Shown one piece after another: positions 49,051 to 56,087 of a stretch of DNA of 64,000 nt (positions within the stretch are counted from its first letter, which is position 1; each line of letters begins with the position of its first letter). The notes beneath the pieces are model-generated. The model was not told the DNA's origin, did not search any database, and saw nothing but the letters and a program-made list of their open reading frames with translations. The translations under genes were made by a program, and so were the position numbers. This DNA is from an uncultured Bacteroidales bacterium (GTDB lineage Bacteria > Bacteroidota > Bacteroidia > Bacteroidales > Bacteroidaceae): contig CACWTU010000004.1 in the NCBI GenBank assembly GCA_902763885.1, positions 62,001 to 126,000 on the forward strand. The letters run 5' to 3'.

Positions 49051-51171
49051 TTAGGTATTAAAACCTATTCTGCCACTACCATCATGCAGTTTTTCTTCGT
49101 GGCAGAGCCTCTTAAGATCCTGAATCTCCGGCTCTTTACCACCAAGAACTTCCATGATGGTAGCCTTACGGACAATGTTATCTATTTCACCACCACTAAA
49201 ATTAAATGAAGTAGCCAATATCCCAGCGTTATCATCTGAGAGTGAAGGCATCTTGGAGAGCCATATGCTTTTCCTTGCTTCAAGTGTAGGTTTATCAAAT
49301 TTAATCTTAAACAAAAAGCGCCTTTCAAATGCTCCATCCAAGTTTTCGGCCATATTGGTAGTAGCAATCAATATACCGTCCAAACGCTCCATCTCTTCCA
49401 GAATAATGTTCTGAATCGTATTCTCAGTCTGTGCTACGTTAGAGGAATCGGTATCTTTACGTTTGGAAAAGATACCATCGGCCTCATTGAAAAGAAGAAT
49501 TGGCCGCATTTCACTATGCTCACATATATCTTCATACCTTTTAAACACCTCCTTTATGAGTTTTTCACTTTCTCCAAACCAGCATGACTTTGTTGAACTG
49601 ATATCAACATGATAGATGGCTCTACCTGTAGCCTTTGCCACCTGCATGACACTCTCCGTTTTACCTGTGCCCGGTGGTCCATATAAAAGCGCGGCTATTC
49701 CTTTCTGCATCCCCTTCTCTTCCAGTTGTTTTCGCAACTCCAAATAATTATTCTCCTCCAGACTTTTCTGTAAAAGACTCAGTTGTGCCTGAAGCCCATT
49801 GCTAAAATAAAGTTTCCTTTCTACTATCTTTTCCGGCAGGAAATAATCTTTACCCTGCATCTTCTCCATGAAATTCTTAGCATCGTCACCAAAGAAAAGC
49901 CGCTTTCCATTATCTGTTAGCGTTAAAACCGACTTATCAAAAAAGCCCTGCTTGCTACACTCCACCAGTTTTTCTTTCTGAAGCGGATGCTCCTGAGCCT
50001 TAAACATATGAGCCAGCCTCACTGACTGGGCCTTAGGATATATTTCTGATAAGTTTCCAAGTTGAAACGAATCATCTTCCATACATTCATAACAAACCAT
50101 ATAGAAAAGGAAACGATCCAGCGCATCATAATCCATTTCCAGTTTATTCACAAAATCAAGATGCTGATTGGACAACTCCAAACGGAACAACTTTTTCTTT
50201 ATTTCATCCGAGAATCCAGGCCTATCAGAATCGGCCTCCCTGTATATTTTCTTAATGGCCGATGCAAAACCATAGCAATCCAATCCTTCTATTGACTTAA
50301 TAAAAGCCTTAGCCTTATCTCTTAAAAACAACTTTATACCTTGATTAGTAAGTTTAACACTATTCTCCCCCACACCTTCTATCCATTCTTCCTTAATCAA
50401 AGGATTCTCCAACCCAATTATTGAGCTCCGATAAGTCAGACGGTCTCCAGGTGAATCAAAGACATCTTTAAGCAGTTCCGACAAATCGGTCATCTTATCT
50501 ATTCCAAATGTATAATCATCACATATTATGTAAAACAGCACCCTATTCTCACCACTTATCTCCTTATCCCGCAATGTCTTGATGATATCGAACGAAGCAA
50601 AAACCTCCTCCATCTGAATAATAGCGCCCAACAGTTCCTGAGTATCCAGATTCTCTTTCTTTCTGGAAGAGGCCAGAGCAGAAACGGCACGACAGAAATC
50701 AAATTGATCCTTCAACCTGCGTTTCTCCGGTTCACTTTTCTTATTCAGCTCTTTTCCTTGTATAATTGCCTCAAGAACCTTGATATTCACCCTGTACTTT
50801 CGTTTTAATAGAGAACAAAAAATACCGTTCTCCGAAGTCAGATAACCATTCTTTTCCAAGTCAGCCAAGTAACTATAGTACATCATGACATCCAGCACAG
50901 GGCAGTTAAAATAATCGGCAAGTTCAGTAATACCCGTTGAATTCTCAGTCAAATCACGATCGAAAACCGGAACAAACACCAGCGATTCCATCCCTTTCAT
51001 CCCTGTACACTGATTCAATCCCTTCAAAGCATCCATAGCCTTATTGATACTCTGATTAGTAAGCCCCCTGCCTTTCAGCATCTTTGACGCCGCGTGAATA
51101 CAATTAAAAGCACTGTATTTACCATCCGCTCCAATCAAACTGGCATGAGTATATGTGTATCTGTTTGTCAT
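49051..51171 (-). CDS. AAA+ ATPase with N-terminal helical region
   Basis: A 706-aa ATPase. A large N-terminal part (1-480) shows helical repeats and several winged-helix-like patches. The C-terminal AAA+ module has Walker A GPPGTGKT near 497-504, Walker B ILLFNEADG (Asn in place of the usual Asp, as in some members), a sensor-1 ATTN and an arginine finger in the ERRFLFKI stretch. A related group occurs widely in Bacteroides accessory regions, function unknown. A TAACTTTG -7 box lies at 51221-51228. Its neighbours are an unknown pair and a DUF6169-like pair, suggesting an accessory island. Confidence 0.85.
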   Translation of the reverse strand: MTNRYTYTHASLIGADGKYSAFNCIHAASKMLKGRGLTNQSINKAMDALKGLNQCTGMKGMESLVFVPVFDRDLTENSTGITELADYFNCPVLDVMMYYSYLADLEKNGYLTSENGIFCSLLKRKYRVNIKVLEAIIQGKELNKKSEPEKRRLKDQFDFCRAVSALASSRKKENLDTQELLGAIIQMEEVFASFDIIKTLRDKEISGENRVLFYIICDDYTFGIDKMTDLSELLKDVFDSPGDRLTYRSSIIGLENPLIKEEWIEGVGENSVKLTNQGIKLFLRDKAKAFIKSIEGLDCYGFASAIKKIYREADSDRPGFSDEIKKKLFRLELSNQHLDFVNKLEMDYDALDRFLFYMVCYECMEDDSFQLGNLSEIYPKAQSVRLAHMFKAQEHPLQKEKLVECSKQGFFDKSVLTLTDNGKRLFFGDDAKNFMEKMQGKDYFLPEKIVERKLYFSNGLQAQLSLLQKSLEENNYLELRKQLEEKGMQKGIAALLYGPPGTGKTESVMQVAKATGRAIYHVDISSTKSCWFGESEKLIKEVFKRYEDICEHSEMRPILLFNEADGIFSKRKDTDSSNVAQTENTIQNIILEEMERLDGILIATTNMAENLDGAFERRFLFKIKFDKPTLEARKSIWLSKMPSLSDDNAGILATSFNFSGGEIDNIVRKATIMEVLGGKEPEIQDLKRLCHEEKLHDGSGRIGFNT

Positions 51172-51220
51172 TTTTCCTTCAATAATATCTGCGGCAAGGT
51201 CGTCACAGAATTTCCACAGG

Positions 51221-51228
51221 CAAAGTTA
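51221..51228 (-). promoter_or_regulatory. -7 box of the AAA ATPase gene
   Basis: Minus-strand TAACTTTG, about 50 nt before the ATG. Confidence 0.45.
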
Positions 51229-51244
51229 TACCGCCATGAACAAC

Positions 51245-51267
51245 CCCTCCAAATCTCTGCAAGATCA
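51245..51267. repeat. Partial CCAAATCTCTGCAA palindrome
   Basis: Left half (CCCCTCCAAATCTCTGCAAG) of the palindrome also found at 52129-52163 and 55227-55270; the right half is missing. Confidence 0.6.
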
Positions 51268-51278
51268 AGCAAAAAAGA

Positions 51279-51385
51279 GTACCAAAGGGGACAGACCCCA
51301 ATGGTACCTTTTTTTCAAAAAATGATACCATTGGGGTCTGTCCCCTTTGGGATACCATTGGGGTCTGTCCCCTTTGGTATCATTT
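51279..51385. repeat. REP cluster with a tandem partial duplication
   Basis: Unit 51279-51307, then an inverted unit in which GATACCATTGGGGTCTGTCC...TTTGG is repeated twice (51326-51381). Confidence 0.9.
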
Positions 51386-51850
51386 TTATTCAGAACTCAG
51401 CAAATCATTACAATACTCATCCAATACCGCAATTAAACGCTCCTTATCAGGATTATCATCCCACACAAACAGCGACAGCACAAGATTATAGTCTTCAGTC
51501 CGACCACAACGATCAATCTTAATAAGTTCCGGCGGAGCATAAGACAAGTACCAAGACTCAAAAAGTCTCTTCCTTACCATTTCACGGCCATCCGATGAAT
51601 CGCACGTAATTAGCATTGAATCCAGATGATTCTGGAAAAACTTCACAAGAATAGCACAAATGGTATCGGACACATAAGCATCCACCATTCCATCCACCCC
51701 GGAATCGAGCCTGTCAAAATTAAAAGTGTAAAGATTGTCAGCAAAAGGGAGCTTCAAGAAATAAGCAACATAGGTAGCTCCCGAAGGTGTCTTAAAATAG
51801 TATTGGCCGTCTTCTACCCAATAATCATACGGGCGTAACGAACTCAACAT
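51386..51850 (-). CDS. DUF6169-like protein
   Basis: A 154-aa cytoplasmic protein resembling DUF6169 family members (YYFKTPSGATYVAYF near the N-terminus, ITCDSSDGREMVRKRLFESWY in the middle). I am moderately sure of the family; function is unknown. Its start overlaps by 26 bp a small ORF of 45 aa that precedes it (51825-51962), so they are likely coupled. The C-terminus ends at a REP. Confidence 0.55.
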   Translation of the reverse strand: MLSSLRPYDYWVEDGQYYFKTPSGATYVAYFLKLPFADNLYTFNFDRLDSGVDGMVDAYVSDTICAILVKFFQNHLDSMLITCDSSDGREMVRKRLFESWYLSYAPPELIKIDRCGRTEDYNLVLSLFVWDDNPDKERLIAVLDEYCNDLLSSE

Positions 51851-51962
51851 CTCTCTCCTTCTCTATAGTCTTGCTCGGAACACCTTCACGAATACTACGG
51901 ATGATAGAATGCTTATCCTCTATCATCTTAACAAAAATGTTATCACTCTCCTTCTTTTTCAT
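51825..51962 (-). CDS. Small protein (45 aa) upstream of DUF6169-like gene
   Basis: A short open frame: ATG at 51962, stop at 51825, encoding a highly charged peptide that begins MKKKESDNIFVKMIEDKH and includes REGVPSKTIEKERD. It overlaps the next gene by 26 bp. The size, charge and overlap resemble the small partner of a two-gene module such as an antitoxin, but no family is recognised. Confidence 0.5.
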   Translation of the reverse strand: MKKKESDNIFVKMIEDKHSIIRSIREGVPSKTIEKERDVEFVTPV

Positions 51963-52032
51963 GTCGTATAGTTTTATTCATTCACAAAATTATCAAACAT
52001 CATCAACATAATCAATATTTCCCATCAAAAAT

Positions 52033-52058
52033 GTGAAATTGAGGACAGTCCAATTCAC
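52033..52058. repeat. GGACAGTCC palindrome
   Basis: GTGAAATTGA, GGACAGTCC, AATTCAC: a near-perfect dyad that recalls the REP core but with different arms. One copy only. Confidence 0.5.
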
Positions 52059-52128
52059 CCTTTAAGACATCACAAGCTCATTATTACATCATAACAGTTT
52101 TTTTGCAAAAGTATAGCGCCCATCAATC

Positions 52129-52163
52129 CCCCTCCAAATCTCTGCAAGGTTTGCAAAGATTTG
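52129..52163. repeat. CCAAATCTCTGCAA palindrome
   Basis: CCCCTCCAAATCTCTGCAA and TTGCAAAGATTTGG arms around GG; the same palindrome is at 55227-55270. It is 40 nt before a start codon. Confidence 0.75.
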
Positions 52164-52201
52164 GCTTCTCCTCGCCAACTATCGAGATTTGTAAAAAAAA
52201 C

Positions 52202-52777
52202 ATGAACTACAATTTCAACCCCGAGCACACGTTCTTCACGTCCGATACGCATTTCAACCATGCCAACATAATCCGATTCTGCAACCGCCCCTTCAAGGAC
52301 GTAAACCAGATGAACGAGGCGTTGATTCAGAACTGGAACACTGTAATCAAGCCCGATGACACCGTATTCCACCTGGGCGATTTCTGTCTGGGAGGAGCCA
52401 CCGAATGGACCACGATACTTGACCGCCTGAACGGCAAAATCTACCTGATACTAGGCAATCACGACCTAAAAAACCTCCGTCAAGGCCTCACATACAGGTT
52501 TGAACACGTAACAATGCAGATGCACATAGAAATAGGCAAACAAAGAATCTGGCTAAACCACTTCCCATTCCTTTGCTTTGACGGCGGCTACAAAAGCAAC
52601 GTCTGGCAGCTGTTCGGCCACGTCCACACCAGGAAAAACAGCACCGGAATCGATGCCGACCGCCTCCAGCATCTCTACCCCACCCAATATGACGTTGGCG
52701 TGGACAACAACGACTTTACTCCCATCTCATTTGAGCAAGTTAAAAGTATTATAGGACAAATGCAAGCTACCACTTGA
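52202..52777 (+). CDS. Metallophosphoesterase
   Basis: A 191-aa calcineurin-like phosphoesterase. Motifs in order: SDTHFNH (metal ligands Asp, His), GDFCLGG (Asp), LGNHD (Asn-His), LNHFPF (His) and FGHVH (His-His). Starts at 52202; the longer frame begins in a repeat. Substrate unknown; YfcE-like phosphodiesterase activity is plausible. Convergent with the next gene with an 11-bp overlap at the 3' ends. Confidence 0.88.
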   Translation: MNYNFNPEHTFFTSDTHFNHANIIRFCNRPFKDVNQMNEALIQNWNTVIKPDDTVFHLGDFCLGGATEWTTILDRLNGKIYLILGNHDLKNLRQGLTYRFEHVTMQMHIEIGKQRIWLNHFPFLCFDGGYKSNVWQLFGHVHTRKNSTGIDADRLQHLYPTQYDVGVDNNDFTPISFEQVKSIIGQMQATT

Positions 52778-53450
52778 AATCATATGGCGGCTTATTATAA
52801 TCATAGGTAAGCTGTGATATCTCGCAATCCAGACTCTTGGCGGTCTTCTTCAAGCGCTGCAGTATTTCCTTGTAATAAAAAGTATTATATACCGATCCGA
52901 GCATATAATCCGCAAGATAGCCAAAGGCGGTTTTTTGAGAAGCCCACAGTAGCGCATGCAAATGCTGATAATTAATATCCTCCATATACTGCATCAAGTG
53001 TGGATTTGCACAGTACACCGCCCCATCTAAAAACGGCATCATCGCGTCTGCATAGCGCTTTGAATAAATTTTGATAGCATCCCGGAGTGCATCTTCGGCC
53101 ATACTGATTACCTTAACATCCTTCTTTGAGCAAGGACGCTCCCGCATATTATATCTAAGAACAGCAAAGTAGAAGATAATATGGGTCCAGGTAATCTCAA
53201 CGCCAAAGAATTCCCCGGGACTATTGTCCACCGGATGCTTCTTAGCCGTTGTACGCATACCCATGAACCCATGCCGGATATCATAACAAAAACTGGCGAG
53301 GATATTATCCCTGTCATATTCATTCACATCAGAAGCCTCTTCCTGCGGATTCCAGAACTTTTCAACGGTTTCATAAAGATCGTGAAGCTCCATCTGCGTC
53401 CCCCAGAGCCGGACACCAGCACCGTGAGGGGTTGGAATAATAGTAATCAT
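52767..53450 (-). CDS. Unrecognised protein, possibly DUF6904-like
   Basis: A 227-aa cytoplasmic protein starting MITIIPTPHGAGVRLWGTQMELHDLY. The HGAGVRLWGT opening and DNILASFCYDIRHGFMG are the most distinctive parts; I recall a similar domain in DUF6904 but am not certain. Helical C-terminal half. It overlaps the upstream 113-aa gene by 4 bp (ATGA), so they form a two-gene unit. Confidence 0.55.
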   Translation of the reverse strand: MITIIPTPHGAGVRLWGTQMELHDLYETVEKFWNPQEEASDVNEYDRDNILASFCYDIRHGFMGMRTTAKKHPVDNSPGEFFGVEITWTHIIFYFAVLRYNMRERPCSKKDVKVISMAEDALRDAIKIYSKRYADAMMPFLDGAVYCANPHLMQYMEDINYQHLHALLWASQKTAFGYLADYMLGSVYNTFYYKEILQRLKKTAKSLDCEISQLTYDYNKPPYDFKW

Positions 53451-53788
53451 AAGTCAAAAGCTTCTACATGTGAAACCTCCTCATCTGTCAGCCAACCTTC
53501 CTTATGAAGGAGACGGACGGTAGGTAGATACCGGGAACCGGACATCCTATCATAAATTTGTGCTATACGATAGTTGAAAGAGTCCGTAGCCTTGAACAGT
53601 TTGATAAACTGCTTGTGCCACGGCCCTTCAACCGGGCGCCCATCCTCCTCTTGGTATGGACCTTCCGGCTCAACCTTATTACTTGATAATCGGGCCATCT
53701 TATCTACATACGCCTTGCACTCACGCTCCAAAGCTGTATGAATCAACTCACGACATTTGCGTTTGTCTGCTTTTGATAAGTCTTCCAT
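53447..53788 (-). CDS. Unrecognised small helical protein
   Basis: A 113-aa charged protein (MEDLSKADKRKCRELIHTAL...) with a C-terminal RMSGSRYLPTVRLLHKEGWL stretch. No family recognised. The stop/start overlap (ATGA) with the 227-aa gene suggests a coupled pair; small-plus-larger gene layout is seen in immunity or toxin-antitoxin type modules, but nothing here proves that. Confidence 0.5.
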   Translation of the reverse strand: MEDLSKADKRKCRELIHTALERECKAYVDKMARLSSNKVEPEGPYQEEDGRPVEGPWHKQFIKLFKATDSFNYRIAQIYDRMSGSRYLPTVRLLHKEGWLTDEEVSHVEAFDL

Positions 53789-53929
53789 CGTTATTCCTCC
53801 CATTCATTAATAAATGTATCTACCTTATGCCAGAATAGCTTTCCTTTCTGCAAAAATATCAATCTTTCCTTTGATATTATGCAATTATCAGGTATTACAT
53901 AGATATTTTGGGTGTGTTTTTCGGTCGCT

Positions 53930-53948
53930 ATTGGATTAGAACCAACGT
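53930..53948 (-). pseudogene. tRNA T-arm remnant
   Basis: On the minus strand, TTGG-TTCTAAT-CCAA followed by TAGCGACC resembles the T arm and 3' acceptor strand of the tRNA at 54000-54070 (which has GTTGG-TTCGAAT-CCAAC). No 5' half found. Confidence 0.45.
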
Positions 53949-53993
53949 GGAAAATGTGGAATTGGAGCCAGTCCACAATTCCACATTTTCCAC
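53947..53993. repeat. 18-bp inverted repeat next to the tRNA-like gene
   Basis: GTGGAAAATGTGGAATTG (53947-53964) pairs with 53976-53993 around a short loop. Lies between the tRNA-Thr-like gene and the T-arm remnant. Confidence 0.7.
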
Positions 53994-53999
53994 ATTTTG

Positions 54000-54070
54000 T
54001 GGCCGCGGTTGGATTCGAACCAACGTATCGACATTACAAGTGTTGTCCTTTACCACTAAGGTACGCGGCC
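54000..54070 (-). tRNA. tRNA-Thr(TGT)-like, divergent
   Basis: Minus strand, 71 nt. Acceptor GGCCGCG/CGCGGCC (7 bp), D arm CCTT-AGTGGTA-AAGG, anticodon loop CTTGTAA (U33, anticodon TGT), T arm GTTGG-TTCGAAT-CCAAC. The anticodon stem CAACA/TGTCG has one A-C mismatch. No CCA is encoded. The sequence is unlike the usual bacterial tRNA-Thr, so it may be a mobile-element tRNA or a tRNA-like RNA. Confidence 0.6.
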
Positions 54071-54148
54071 GGGACCGGGATTCTTATCCTTCTTCCCGGC
54101 CCCCAGGTTGGTCGATAGGATACAGAGTATTTCAAGCTAATGCTGTCA

Positions 54149-54233
54149 GTCCATGATCTGCCAATTGATCTAACCCGCCATGTAATATATTGAACTAGAG
54201 GCGGGTGCGGGACTTGAACCCGCAGCCTTGGAC
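54149..54233 (-). tRNA. Candidate circularly permuted tRNA gene (3' half precedes 5' half)
   Basis: Read on the minus strand, the 3' half comes first: GTCCA (54233-54229), variable AGGCT, T arm GCGGG-TTCAAGT-CCCGC, acceptor ACCCGCC (54206-54200). A 20-nt spacer (54199-54180) follows, then the 5' half: acceptor GGCGGGT (54179-54173), TA, D arm GATC-AATTGGCA-GATC, A, then TGGAC (54153-54149). Acceptor 7 bp, D stem 4 bp, anticodon stem TGGAC/GTCCA 5 bp and T stem 5 bp are all perfect. The break is in the anticodon loop; the flanks also offer CTCTGT pairing with ACAGAG. No established anticodon can be read. Confidence 0.6.
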
Positions 54234-54378
54234 TCTCTGTCGAAACACTTAACCTCTGTAGAGCCTATTCTTTGAACCATAATGCAGAAGCTTTGGCACG
54301 ATGCTGATGCTTACACGCACCCCACCGGGATGCTAATAAAGCTAAGTCATAATGCTAACGCTGAACTGCCAATCAGAA
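54234..54378 (-). ncRNA. Leader of the permuted tRNA-like RNA
   Basis: A 145-nt stretch between the stop of the 268-aa gene and the tRNA 3' half, without an ORF. It contains repeated GCATTA and GCTTTATTAGCAT motifs and a CTCTACAGAG dyad. It is probably transcribed with the upstream gene. Nothing more specific is seen. Confidence 0.3.
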
Positions 54379-55185
54379 TCATTCGTTCCCGTAAAAGATA
54401 TACCCCAAAAACTTGTCAGTAGCAAGATTCGGTTCCATCGTCGGGGTATCATTCACTGTCTTGGTTGCCTCAATCACGGCACTGAGCAGCTTGCTAATGC
54501 GCTCCTGAACCAGTTGTTTCTGTCTGAGCGTCCACTCCCCCGAGAACTTCTGGGACGTATATGATCCTCTCTTAATTGTTGTCTTAACTTCCTTTGTAAT
54601 AGGCCGATAACCAGACGGCAGATGTTCCTTGTCGATATTGGGATCAAGCAGAATCTCAGTATCGGTAATGGTGGTAAAACTATCTCCTTCCAACAGTGGT
54701 GTCTCAAAAATATCGTCACGGCCCTCATAATCCTCATTGCCGCTGGCCTTCCAAATCTCGGAATCTGACCTGACAGGAATGTTAGCCACCAAATTCTTAA
54801 GGTTCTCATCCGTCAGGATATTCTTGAGCCTAAGCAATTCCGTGGCCGACAGGCTTCCCATATTAATCCCGTCCACAATAAAAGGTACCCGGGCCGAACC
54901 CGCAGAATTAGTAGCTTCAATTGAGAACTGATCCTTTAGATAAGGAGCCAAAGCCCTATCCATCAGCCGCTTGAGTTCTTCTGATACAGTAGCGGCCACC
55001 ACAGTATGCCCCATCTTAGTAGGGTCCTCCAGCTGACCTTCGGCCGCATGGAATGTCTTCTTTTCACCCTTAAATGAAGAGGTACTCCTCTTAAAAAACT
55101 CCCCCTGCTTGCGCAACGATTCCGTATAAACCGCCCGCTCATGCTCGGCCTTAGCCAGCGTAACATTCATCTTTTCCTGTGTCAT
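54379..55185 (-). CDS. Unrecognised 268-aa protein next to the tRNA-like cluster
   Basis: No family recognised. The start at 55185 (MTQEKMNVTLAKAEHERAV) is chosen because the longer frame to 55521 is translated from REP and palindrome repeats, and a TAATTTTG -7 box is at 55212-55219. The N-terminal half is helical and charged; the C-terminal part has conserved-looking blocks (YRPITKEVKTTIKRGSYTSQ, KFSGEWTLRQKQLVQERISKLL, KFLGYIFYGNE). No signal peptide or membrane segment. It is directly upstream of the permuted tRNA-like RNA on the same strand, so the RNA may be its partner or substrate (inference). Confidence 0.55.
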   Translation of the reverse strand: MTQEKMNVTLAKAEHERAVYTESLRKQGEFFKRSTSSFKGEKKTFHAAEGQLEDPTKMGHTVVAATVSEELKRLMDRALAPYLKDQFSIEATNSAGSARVPFIVDGINMGSLSATELLRLKNILTDENLKNLVANIPVRSDSEIWKASGNEDYEGRDDIFETPLLEGDSFTTITDTEILLDPNIDKEHLPSGYRPITKEVKTTIKRGSYTSQKFSGEWTLRQKQLVQERISKLLSAVIEATKTVNDTPTMEPNLATDKFLGYIFYGNE

Positions 55186-55211
55186 AGCGTTCGTTTTGAT
55201 GTTTCGTGAGG

Positions 55212-55219
55212 CAAAATTA
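55212..55219 (-). promoter_or_regulatory. -7 box of the 268-aa gene
   Basis: Minus-strand TAATTTTG, 27 nt before the ATG. Confidence 0.45.
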
Positions 55220-55226
55220 CGCCCAC

Positions 55227-55270
55227 CAAAACGCCCCTCCAAATCTCTGCAAACCTTGCAAAGATTTGGT
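55227..55270. repeat. CCAAATCTCTGCAA palindrome
   Basis: CCCCTCCAAATCTCTGCAAA and TTTGCAA-type arms; closely matches the copy at 52129-52163. Confidence 0.75.
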
Positions 55271-55370
55271 GCAGCCAAACACGCTGTACATCTTTTTTGC
55301 AGAATAAAGCATAGTATGAAGACCAAATCACTAAAAGAACAACTTGTCAAAGAGTGGGATGAGAATCCAT

Positions 55371-55472
55371 CGTACCAAATGGTACCAAAGGGGATACCAA
55401 AGGGGACAGACCCCAATGGTACCATTTTTGAAAAAAAGAGTACCATTGGGGTCTGTCCCCTTTGGTACTCTT
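55371..55472. repeat. REP cluster with partial duplications, inverted pair
   Basis: Starts with truncated direct copies (GTACCAAATGGTACCAAAGG, GGATACCAAAGG), then a full unit to about 55421 and an inverted unit 55439-55468. Confidence 0.9.
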
Positions 55473-55490
55473 TTGCTAACTTTGTGAACG

Positions 55491-56054
55491 ATGGATATAG
55501 AGACACATCCGTTTGAGCCATTTTTGCCTGAAAACGCCAGGATACTATTTCTGGGCAGTTTCCCGCCCCAGCCCCACCGCTGGAGCATGCCGTTCTATTA
55601 CCCCAACTGGATCAACGACTTCTGGCGCATCATCGGCCTGATACATTTCAATGATAAAGACCACTTCTGCATCATCAAAGAAAAACGCTTCAATGAGCAA
55701 GCCATAAAAGACTTCTGCACACAAAACGGACTGGCTTTCTACGACACCGCAACAGAAATCAGACGCCTAAAAGACAACGCCTCCGATGCCTTCCTAGACG
55801 TAGTAACGCCAACCGATATCCCCGCACTCCTCCAACAAATCCCCCTCTGCACCACCCTAGTAACCACCGGCCAAAAAGCCACAGAAGTCATCGCCAGCAC
55901 CTTCAACTGCCCCATCCCACCCATCGGCACCCACATAGAAATAAAAATCGGCACCCGCCCCATCAACTTCTGGCGAATGCCTTCAACCTCCCGCGCATAT
56001 CCGCTCCCGATAAACAAAAAAGCCGACGCCTACCGCCAGCTCTTCATAAAATGA
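55491..56054 (+). CDS. Uracil-DNA glycosylase superfamily protein
   Basis: A 187-aa DNA glycosylase-like protein. Motif 1 LFLGSFPPQPHRWSMPFYYPN includes the base-binding loop, and motif 2 is MPSTSRAYP near the C-terminus, in the position of the UDG-superfamily leucine-loop motif. It likely removes damaged or mispaired bases. Found as single genes in Bacteroidetes; not the canonical Ung. Flanked by REPs on both sides. Confidence 0.82.
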   Translation: MDIETHPFEPFLPENARILFLGSFPPQPHRWSMPFYYPNWINDFWRIIGLIHFNDKDHFCIIKEKRFNEQAIKDFCTQNGLAFYDTATEIRRLKDNASDAFLDVVTPTDIPALLQQIPLCTTLVTTGQKATEVIASTFNCPIPPIGTHIEIKIGTRPINFWRMPSTSRAYPLPINKKADAYRQLFIK

Positions 56055-56084
56055 TACCAAAGGGGTCTGTCCCCTTTGGTACCT
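56052..56084. repeat. REP palindrome, fully symmetric variant
   Basis: GATACCAAAGGGG...CCCCTTTGGTACC: both halves carry AAAGG/CCTTT, so this unit has no AATGG side. Confidence 0.9.
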
Positions 56085-56087
56085 TTT

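Noticed and set aside
53908-54156. ORFs with WIRTNV or GFEPT-like repeats
   Set aside because: These are classic spurious translations across tRNA T arms; the DNA is tRNA-like, not coding.
54071-54378. Permuted tmRNA or permuted group I intron around the tRNA halves
   Set aside because: There is a true D arm, which tmRNA lacks, and no tag-peptide ORF. I could not find group I intron core elements in the flanks.
54379-55521. A 380-aa version of the protein with a start at 55521
   Set aside because: The first 112 residues are translated from REP and CCAAATCT palindromes and a promoter-like box; the ATG at 55185 fits better.
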